Source of the DNA: Cochliopodium minus
Lineage: Eukaryota > Discosea > Himatismenida > Cochliopodiidae
Assembly: GCA_024220525.1 (NCBI GenBank)
Contig: JAMYWO010000444.1
Span: forward strand, 1-26,146
Reading direction: 5' to 3'
DNA length: 26,146 nt
Under the pieces are notes generated by a model that did no database searches, had not been told where the DNA came from, and was given only the letters and a program-made list of their open reading frames with translations. A program made the translations under genes and the position numbers. This document shows, in pieces, positions 17,804-26,146 of the stretch. The stretch's first letter is position 1. The number at the start of each line of letters is the position of its first letter.

Positions 17804-19429
17804 TTAATTTTTTTGTTTCAATCCTATCAAGAAACGGATAGAAGATTCATCAAAAATTTTGTAAAGCAAAGGTTTTGGGATTTTCAAATGTCTTTTGGTT
17901 TTTAAGAAGATATGAAAACAGATTAAAAAAGATTCTACTTTATGCTTGAATTGATCTTCAAATATTGAATGTTTTTCAATACTCCAACAAGGCTTTTCCG
18001 AAATTCTTTTATTGATGATAAACATATCTCTGATTAATTTAGTTTCTCCTTCTTGAAAACGTTCTAGAGGAACATTAAAAAGGGAGTGATTCACTTTCAA
18101 CAAATCCAAAACATTTGCAAAAGAGAATCGAACTCCAGAAACATGAATAAACCTCAGAGTATCATTTGATTTCAAGCAATTCGCACAATGATTTACAATC
18201 TCTCTATTTATCTGAAAACCATTATTGTAATAAATCATTCTCTTTAGAAATTTATTGTTTTTTAAAGAATTGAAAATCAACTCACAATCAATATCTCCTA
18301 TTTTTTCTCCAAAAATTTCTACTTCTTCCCATTTTTTGTATTTTAAAAACTCTGAAAAAGTTTTTGGTCCATTCTCACCAATCTTATTCCCTTTAGTAAC
18401 CAACTTCACTATTGATTCATTCTTTTTTAGACCTTCTTTCAAATAATCAAATAAATTTTCATTTTGAAAACATGAAGTTATTTCTCTAAAAAAAAAAAAA
18501 TATTGAATAATTGAAAATAATCCTAACAAATTTTACATTTTTAATAATAAACAAATCAAAATTTTTAAATTATTATTGAAAAAAAAAAAATTTTACAGTT
18601 TTTTAAGAGACTTGTTTGAAGACAACATCAAATTTATTTCATTATTTTTCAAACATTCAAAATCAATATGTGTGATGAAAAGAGAAGAAAGAGCACTATT
18701 GTTTTGAATGGATTTAAAAAGTGAAGATAACTGTTTTTCATTGAGTGAAACCTCCTCCAAAAAAAGTTCCTCAATTTGACTACAATCCAAAATCTCCGAA
18801 AGATAATTATTTAAATATTTTCCAGTATCCTCTCTTTTAAAAAAAATTTTTTTGATTCTCTCGTTTTTTTTTAGTGCCTCACAAATAGGACCAAATTCAA
18901 TTTCACTCGACTCAAACACTCTTTCAAAACTAATTGAGGTGATACTTTTGTTTTCGGAAATAAACCTAGAAATTTCCTCGGACATCTCTTTATCAATTTC
19001 TAAATCTAATAAATTCAATGCTTCAATCTTTTGATTTAAATGGAGAGATTTCAAAATTTTTTTCATCTTTTCATAATTATCTCGAGAATGAATGAGATCC
19101 AATTTTTTTATACTCATATTTGATTTCATAATTTCGCATAAATCTTCCCAATCTTTCTCTTTGAAATTGGGATGCATGATTATCTTGAGATGCTCTAGAT
19201 TTTTGGTATTCTGGAGATAATCAAGGAAAAAATTGAAATTTCCCTCCAAATCTTCTTTTTTGATAACATCAAAAGTATATTCTGTGATTTTATCGATTTC
19301 TTTCAATTTCTCATATAATCTCTTCATTATCTTTTCATCTCCTAAAAATATCTTAAAATCATGGGAATTGAAATAATCCTTGCCACCATTTTCAATTTTA
19401 TCAATCAGTTGATTTAATAAAAAATCCAT
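17804..19429 (-). CDS. Leucine-rich-repeat-like protein, 504 aa
   Basis: Two exons, 19429-18597 and 18485-17804, are joined across a 111-nt GT-AG intron in phase 2 (1515 nt). The joined frame runs from ATG to TAA. Irregular repeats of about 28 residues follow the ribonuclease-inhibitor-type LRR pattern, alternating a beta strand with a helix: LEHLKIIMHPNF, SIKKLDLIHS, KIEALNLLDLEI, IEELFLEEVSLNEKQLSSLF, LSSLFITHIDF, LKKLEITSCF. The final ~130 residues lose the repeat pattern and are basic and hydrophobic. No signal peptide, membrane segment or F-box is obvious. LRR proteins of this type are protein-interaction scaffolds. The partner is unknown. The start is 222 nt from the divergent mannosidase start, so the two may share a promoter region. 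Confidence 0.82.
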
Positions 19430-19651
19430 CTTATTTTGTTCATATTTGGATTATTAAATACTTCTGAAGTTCAAAAAAAAAAAAATATTACCTTCTTTTT
19501 CCAATCCCAATTTTATTTATTAAATTTAATTGAGAAAATCAAATCTTAAGTTTGTTTTAAACCATGGCTATTGATTCATTCTAAATGCATCAATTTCATT
19601 TTTTAAAAAATTGATCTTTCAATCAAAAATATATAAAAAAAAATTTATAAG
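19430..19651. promoter_or_regulatory. Shared upstream region of two divergent genes
   Basis: 222 nt between the LRR-like gene (minus, start 19429) and the mannosidase gene (plus, start 19652). It is AT-rich with poly-A runs next to both starts. I see no specific factor site. The call rests on position only. Confidence 0.4.
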
Positions 19652-22600
19652 ATGTTCAAAAAAATAACGTTAGAAAGATTTGATAATTTCCTTTGGAGCA
19701 ACAATTGGAAGGAAATAAATCTCATCAACAAAATCTATAGCGAAACTCTCCCTGTAGAATCCATCCAATCTGCATCAGTAGACAATTTAGAGAGAATTCC
19801 ATATTCAAAAGCAAAAAATTTGAAATTCAAACAAGATAAAATTGGATCTGAATTTGGGCCATCATGGTCAACACATTGGTTCATAGTAAATAAAAAATAA
19901 ATTTTATATATATTTTTTCAGAGAAAATATAAATTTATTTTTTTTATATTTCGTTTTTTTTTTTTTGAAAGGTGAAAATAAAGGTGCCTGCAAAATGGGA
20001 AGGACAAGAGGTGCATTTCTTCTGGGATAGCAATTCAGAAGCATTGATCTATGAAAAAGATGAGCCACAACAAGGATTGGCAGGTATATATCATTAAATC
20101 TGTGTTTCAACTTTTTTTTTGAAAATCTTATTTATATTTTTATAATATGATTCAGGTGGAATGGGAAGGTATATCATCAATTTTTTTTTTTCAAAAATTT
20201 ATTATAACATTAACACTATAATATCATTTTATTTAAAGAGGAGACAAAAGAATGGAATATGTTCTAACATACAACTGTCCTAAAGGAGGATTCGAGACAG
20301 AGTAAAATAAAAAAAAAAAAATGCTTTTTCTTTCTCAAATTTATTGATCTCTTTCTCATTTTTTTATTTTCATTCTGCCAGATTGATGATTGAAATGGCT
20401 TGTAACTCCCTTTTTGGGAATGCTCCATCAGGAAGCTCTGATATCCAGCCACCATCTGAAAACATGAAATTTGCTTTATCCACTTGCGGTAAATAATTTC
20501 TTAAAATTACTTTTAAAATTTTTTTTTAATACATTCCATCTAAATTTTTTTAATTTTTGTCATTTTTCAACAAAAATCTTTGACGAAATATTTTTTTAAT
20601 TCACTTTTATCAATTTTAAAAAAAATTGTTCATTTTATATTAAATAAAAACTGAAATTAAATTTAATTATTTTACTTACATTATTTATCAATAATAGAAA
20701 TTAGAGTTTACAATAGAGAAGCAGCTGCTCTTTACTTCGATCTGGTGATAATAACAGACATGGCCAAAAAATTGGATGAAAACAGTGAAAAAGCATCGAA
20801 AGCATTGTTCGTCGCAAACCAAATGATCAACAAGTGCTTCACTGACGACCCTTCCACTTTCTCCGAAGCTAGAAAGATCGGACAGAAGTTCCTCTCTGAA
20901 CAAAACTCTGAAGGTGCTTTCACTGTAAGTGGTATTGGACATTGTCACATTGATACTGCATGGGTAAAATAAAAAAAACTTTTCATTTGAAAATTATTTA
21001 AAAATAAATTTAGAAATAATTCAGAAATTAAAAAAATTAATTTAGAAATAATTTAGAAATTAAAAAAATTAATTAAAAATTAATTAAAATTTTAAAAAAT
21101 TATTGAATTCATTTTAAAAATATTTTTCTTTGTAGCTCTGGCCTTATGCAGAAACGAGAAGAAAATGTGGTAGATCTTGGGCTTCCCAAATAAGATACAT
21201 GGAACATTACAAATGGTATAAGTTTGGAGCGTCACAAGCACAAGTAAAAAAAACATTAATTTTTAATTTTACAATTTTAAAATTTATTTTTTAATAATTT
21301 TAATTTTGTAATTTTAAATTTAATCTACCAAAATTACTTTAATTTTAAATTATTTCATTTACTTTAATTTTTAGAAAGAAAAAAATTACTAAAAATTTTT
21401 TAAAATTAAAAAGCAATACAAATGGGTCAAAGAAGATTACCCGGGACTTTACGAGAGAATCAAGCTTAAGATCAAAGAAGGACAATTCATTCCTATTGGA
21501 GGAACATGGGTCGAAATGGACTGCAACATTCCCTCTGGAGAAAGTTTCTGTAGGCAGTTTCTTTTTGGACAAAAGTTTTTCAAGAAGGAATTCGGGGCTT
21601 ACTGTAAAGAATTTTGGTTGCCTGATACCTTTGGTTACTCTGGTAAAAAATTTTCTTTAAATTTTTTTTTTGTTTATTTTTTTTTTAATTTTATTCAGTT
21701 TTAACTTTTATTTTTATTATCAACTAATTTTTAATCTTTATTAAATTTATATTTATTTTCTACAATTTCATTTCTTTCATTTTTATTTTTTCTTATTAAC
21801 TAATTACAATCTTTATTAAACTTTTATTTTATTCATTTTCTACAATTTCATTTTTTTATTTTTAATTTCAATTTTTTTATTTTAGTTTTTAACTTTAATT
21901 TTTTATCTTTAATAAATTGATATTTATTTTCTACAATCTAATTATTTTTATTTCTTTAATTTTTAATTTATACTTCAATTTATTTAAATTTTTTATTACT
22001 TTTTTGGTTTCATTTTATTTTGTTTGATATTTTTATTTATTTTTTTTTTAGCTCAATTACCCCAAATCATCAAGTCTTCAGGCATTGAATACTTTTTGAC
22101 TCAAAAACTTTCATGGAACAACATAAACAAGTTTCCATACCACTCCTTCTATTGGCAAGGACTCGATGGAACCAAAATCCTTTCCCATTTCCCTCCTGCA
22201 GATACTTATTGGTAAAATAAAATTTTAAAAAAAAATTTTAATATAAAAAAAAAATAAAAAAAAAATAAAAATAAATAAAAATAAATAAAAATAAATTTTA
22301 TTATTATATTAAATTTAAAAAAATGATTTAAATTTTAGTTCTCACGCTAATGTCAATGATGTCTTGATGAGTCTTAACAACTACAAAGAAAAGGAAAGAT
22401 CTAACGATTCCATGCTCGTTTTTGGGTATGGAGACGGAGGTGGAGGTATAACAAAAAAATTTTGATTAATTTTAAATTTTTAAATTCTAATTTTTAATAT
22501 TAATTTAATTCTTTTATTTCAATTTCAACAATTTTATTTTTATGTTAATTTTTTAATTTATTAATTTTTCTAAATTTTTAATTTTTCTAAATTTTACAGG

Positions 22601-25600
22601 CCCTACTATCCAAATGTTGGAGCAATTGGACAGAATGAAAAATTTGTCAGGGCTCCCCAAAGTGGAGATCAGAAAGCCTGTCGACTTTTTCGAGCGTCTC
22701 GAGAAGAACTCCGAAGAGTTGCAAACCTGGGTAGGTGAATTGTATTTCGAGTTTCACAGAGGTTAAAAAAAAACATTTTAAATTCATTTTTTACATTATG
22801 ATTCTATTAAGAATATTTTAAAAATATTTTCATTTGAAATTAATTTTTCATTATTGTGTTTTAATTTTGAATTATTTATTTTTTAATAAAAATTTTTTCT
22901 GTTAATTTATTTTTAATTTTTTATATTAATTTATTTTTAATTTTAAAATTCAGTTTCAAAAATATTTTTATTTTTACATTAAAATTTTAATCTTTAAATA
23001 ATTTTTTTAATTTTACATCAGATATTATTGAAATATTTTCGTCTTTAAATAAAATAATTTTAAATTTTTTAATTTTAAAATTTTTTTAAAGTTTTATCTA
23101 TTAAAATCTTGATCTTAAAAATTATTTTTATTGCAATTTTTTGTTAGGAACTTACACAACACAAGCGAAAGTGAAAAAATCAAACAGAGTGTCCGAGTTC
23201 CTCTTACGCGAGATAGAATCCATCTACTCTATCTTGCAGGTGTTGGGACAGAAGAGCAGCGTTTACCCTTCCGCCAAAATCAACGAACTTTGGGAGTTGG
23301 TCTTGTTGAATCAATTTCATGATGTCTTACCTGGTAAATTAATAAAAATATCAAAGAAAAATTCAAAAATTATTCTAAATTAAAAAAATCAAATTAAAAA
23401 AAAATAATCCAAAAAAAAACATCATCAAATAAAAACACTAATTAAAAAATTAAAATTAAATTTAATTAATTTTAAAATAAATTAAAAAAATCAATTTAAA
23501 AAAAATTAAAAAAAAATTAAAATTAAATTAAAAAAAAAAAAGGTACCAGTATCGAGCTCGTTTACAAGGATACAGACATCTATTATGAGAAAGTCCTCAC
23601 CGAGGGAACAAAGCTTGTCAACGGTAAAAAAAATGAAAAAAAAATAAATAAAAATAAAATAAAAATAAAATGTTTTTAAAATAAAAGAAAAAATATAACC
23701 AATAAACGAGAAACGCAAAAAAAAAAATATCTATCAAAATAATTAAATAAATCAAAAAATAAAAAATTAAAAAAAAAATTGTTAAAAAAAAAAATGAAAG
23801 ATGGCATGAAACAATTGTCAGAACTTTTGCTACAAAAAAAGATAAAGGCGAATGGAAATGGAAACAAGAAGAGAAAGAATTTGGACGACAAAATGTGCTT
23901 CCTCGTTTACAACAGTTTCAGTTGGCCTGTTTCTCAAGTTGTGGAAATTCCTCTCAATTTGATTGGAGAAGTCAAGCCTCTTCAGTTAGTAAATGATAAG
24001 TCTGGTAATATTCATAAAAAATTTTTAAAAAATTAACAAAAAATAAAGAGATAAAAATAAAAAAAATAAAATATTTCAAAAAATCAAAAAAAAAAAAATT
24101 TTCAAAAAATCAAAAAAAATAAAAATGAAAAAAATAATGAGAATAAATCAAAAATGTTAATGTAGTAAATAAAACCTTTGTTAAAAAAATAAAAAATAAA
24201 AAATGAAAAATGAAAAAAATAATGAGAATAAATCAAAAATGTTAATGTAGTAAATAAAACCTTTATTAAAATAAATTAAAATCTTTGTTAAAATAAATTA
24301 AAATAATTAATAAATAACGAAAATATTTCAAAAAAATTATTAGAAAAAAAAAATAGAAAATCGAATAATAAAAATATAAAAAAAATAAAAAATATTTCAA
24401 AAAAGTTACGAAAATAAAAAAAATGAAAAAAAATAAAAATAAAAATAAAAATAAATAATAAAATAAAAAATATTGTCAATAAAAAATAGAAATAAAAAAA
24501 TAAAAATAAAAAATGTAAATGTTGTAAATAAAACTTTATCAAAATAAATCAATTTTTCTTTGAAGCACTCGCATTAGTACAAGGAAACTCTATTGGAATA
24601 AACATCACAGAGTTGAAGATAGAAGAGAAGGACTTCAAGGAGGAACAAATTCAACCTGTTTTCTGCAGCGTCAAACAAGAAGGAGAGTTCTACGTTTTGG
24701 AAAACGAGTTCTTGGTCGTCAAGTTTGATAACGTAAAAAGATATTTAAAAAAATTTGTTTAAAAAATTAATTTCAAAAAAATTTAAAAAATATTATTAAT
24801 TTCATTTTTTTGATTTTTTTTACTAAATTAAATTTCAATTTTATTTAAAAAAATAATGTCAAAAAATAAAAATAAAAATATTTGTTTAATATTATTTATT
24901 TCATTGATTTTGATTTTTACTATATTTTATGATTTTAATTTTCTATTATATTTTATTTTATTATATTTATGATTTTAATTTTTTTATTTATTTTATTTAT
25001 TTTTTTATTTTTATTTTTTTATTTTTTTATTTTTTTTATTTTTACTATATTTTATATTTTATTTATTTTATTTATTTTTGACTTTTTTTATTTATTTTTT
25101 TATTTTTTAGAAAGCTTTGTTGAAGCTTGGTATAAGAAAACAGGAAGGAAGTGATCCAAAATCCTGCCAACCAATTTGTCATCTTCGACGACATGTGTTT
25201 GTTTTAAGGGTAAAAATAAAATTAAAAAAAATATTAAATAAAATAAATTCTGAATATCAAAAATAAATAAAGTTAAAAATAAAAATAAAAATAGAAAATG
25301 AAAAAGTAAAAAAATCTAAAAATAAATACAAATATAAAATAAATGAAAAAACTAATAAAAAAAATTCAAAAAAACTTCAAAAAAAAAATCAAAAAAAATA
25401 AAAAAATTCAAAAAATTAAATAATAAAAAAACCAAAAATAAATAAATAAAAAAACAGATATAAAAAAATTCAAAAATAAATGAAAATTAATAAAAAATAA
25501 ATAAAATAAAAAATCAAAAATTTTTTAGACGCATGGGATACAGAAATATTTCATTGGAAAAAAGAAAGAGATTAATGGAGGAAAGATAGAATAGTCGAGA

Positions 25601-26146
25601 AAGGCCCCTCCGCGTCACCCTCAAACCCACCACGCCATCTCCCAAAACTCCCACATCACCCAGCTCATTTCTCTTGACGTTTTGAGCGATGCACTTACTT
25701 GATTCTCACGTTGAATGGAATGAGAGCAGAAAGTTTTTGAAAGGTAAAAAAATTAATAAAAAAATTAATAAAAAATTTAAATAAAAAAATTTAATTAACT
25801 TGAATAAAAATTAAAATTAAGTCAAAAATATTATTTTATCAAAAATTTTAAATAAAAATATTGAAATTAAGATATAAAATAAAATAAAAATATTGAAAAT
25901 TAAATAAGATATAAAATAAAATAAAATCAAAATTTTAAAATAAAAATTTTCAATGAAACTAAATTTTAAAAATAAAAATTTAATAAAAATAAAAAAATTT
26001 AATCAAAATAAAAAAAATTTTGTTTAATTTTTTTGGAAAACTTTAGTTGAATTCCGTTGAATCTCTTCACCCTGAGACCATTTATGAGACTCAGTTTGGA
26101 CACTTAAACAGACCCAACAACAAAAACACAACATGGGAAAAGGCAA
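19652..26146 (+). CDS. GH38 alpha-mannosidase, 5' part (MAN2C1-like), runs off window
   Basis: Eighteen exons seen. The first fifteen (19652-19885, 19972-20083, 20156-20168, 20239-20301, 20382-20488, 20698-20963, 21136-21243, 21414-21642, 22052-22211, 22339-22445, 22600-22761, 23148-23333, 23543-23623, 23801-24004, 24566-24732) give 733 clean codons. Catalytic features: zinc ligands in GHCHIDTAW (His260, Asp262), nucleophile Asp372 in [11 protein letters not shown], and His578 in [11 protein letters not shown]. There is no signal peptide, which fits the cytosolic/vacuolar class that degrades free mannose oligosaccharides. Exons 16-18 (25111-25209, 25529-25743, 26047-26146) are clearly the same family ([30 protein letters not shown]) but contain about ten small frame breaks. 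The last 77 bases equal 1762-1838, where the gene's 3' end continues. Introns are 70-560 nt and nearly all A/T. Confidence 0.93.
20156..20168 (+). other. 13-nt micro-exon in the mannosidase gene
   Basis: GTGGAATGGGAAG lies between introns ending TTCAG and starting GTATATC. It adds GGMGR at a position where the family has a Gly-rich turn before the conserved R-x-E-Y strand, and it is needed to keep frame (phase 1 to phase 2). Confidence 0.8.
21643..22051 (+). other. Mannosidase intron, 409 nt, T-rich
   Basis: Imperfect internal repeats such as TTTTCTACAATTTCATTT recur at about 21755, 21835 and 21930. There is no coding content. The borders are GTAAAA and TTTTAG. Confidence 0.7.
22762..23147 (+). 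other. Mannosidase intron, 386 nt
   Basis: The donor is GTTAAA, a departure from the usual GTAAA of this window. The acceptor is TTGTTAG. It is AT-rich and I see nothing inside it. Confidence 0.7.
24121..24271 (+). repeat. Tandem duplication, 66 bp units 85 bp apart, in a mannosidase intron
   Basis: 24121-24186 and 24206-24271 match at all but one position (G at 24180 against A at 24265). A more diverged third trace is near 24507-24548. The whole lies in the intron 24005-24565, which contains only A-rich sequence otherwise. Confidence 0.9.
24733..25110 (+). other. Mannosidase intron, 378 nt, T-rich
   Basis: TTTATTTT-type low complexity with no coding signal. It marks the point after which the gene's reading frame becomes broken. 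Confidence 0.65.
26070..26146 (+). repeat. 77-bp exact terminal repeat, right copy
   Basis: Identical to 1762-1838. It starts inside the last visible mannosidase exon and ends at the final base of the window. Confidence 0.95.

Noticed and set aside
24288-25154. Phe/Ile/Leu-rich frames resembling membrane proteins on both strands
   Set aside because: They are low-complexity A/T intron sequence read as protein. Only the ends coincide with real mannosidase exons.
24733-26075. Insertional RNA editing (Physarum-like) as the cause of the missing bases in the mannosidase gene
   Set aside because: That editing is known from mitochondrial transcripts, the missing bases are of several kinds, and they are confined to one contig end. 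Sequence error or gene decay is simpler.
1762-26146. A plasmid-like 24.3-kb circular element as the first explanation for the terminal overlap
   Set aside because: The gene content is ordinary intron-bearing nuclear genes with no replication or transfer functions. The exact overlap and the N favour an assembly origin, so I kept it only as an alternative.

Overview
The window is nuclear DNA from an AT-rich unicellular eukaryote. It has short exons, introns made almost entirely of A and T, GT-AG borders with GTAAA-type donors, and TAA or TGA stops. The gene content (RhoGEF, RGS/DEP/SH3, EF-hand, ankyrin, LRR and Asn/Ser/Pro-rich proteins) suits an amoeboid or amoeboflagellate protist such as an amoebozoan, heterolobosean or anaeramoebid. 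I cannot name the taxon from sequence alone. All gene models were assembled by eye, by following reading frame across splice sites.

Layout. 1-1760 is a distinct block with a tRNA-like sequence, an intronless 353-codon gene of unknown function and the end of a minus-strand gene. It is cut at a single N (1761). 1762-2558 is the intact 3' end of a cytosolic-type GH38 alpha-mannosidase whose 5' part lies at the other end of the window (19652-26146). 2846-3352 (-) encodes a low-complexity protein. 4365-5329 (+) is a four-exon gene for a small polyproline protein. 7011-7967 (+) is a two-exon gene with a compact N-terminal domain and an SP-rich tail. 8166-9584 (+) encodes an SH3-DEP-DEP-RGS protein. 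About 9809-13508 (+) is a nine-exon gene joining a beta-propeller to a RhoGEF domain. 13781-14714 (+) is a gene interrupted by a 100-N gap. 14766-16739 (-) is an eight-exon ankyrin gene with a possible N-myristoylation signal. 16926-17671 (-) encodes a myosin-light-chain/calmodulin-like protein. 17804-19429 (-) encodes an LRR-like protein.

Gene relationships. Several of the genes look like G-protein and cytoskeleton regulators (RhoGEF, RGS/DEP/SH3, polyproline protein, EF-hand light chain). They have separate promoters and mixed strands, so I read this as gene content rather than an operon-like system.

The main surprises are structural. The last 77 bases are identical to 1762-1838, so the mannosidase gene runs off the right end and re-enters at the left. 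The last ~1.3 kb of that gene carries about ten small frame-breaking indels, while its first 15 exons and its terminal part are clean. This looks most like an assembly or sequence-quality artefact, but a circular or tandem locus or a decaying copy is not excluded. I found no CRISPR, operon-like or clearly new defence or biosynthetic system.
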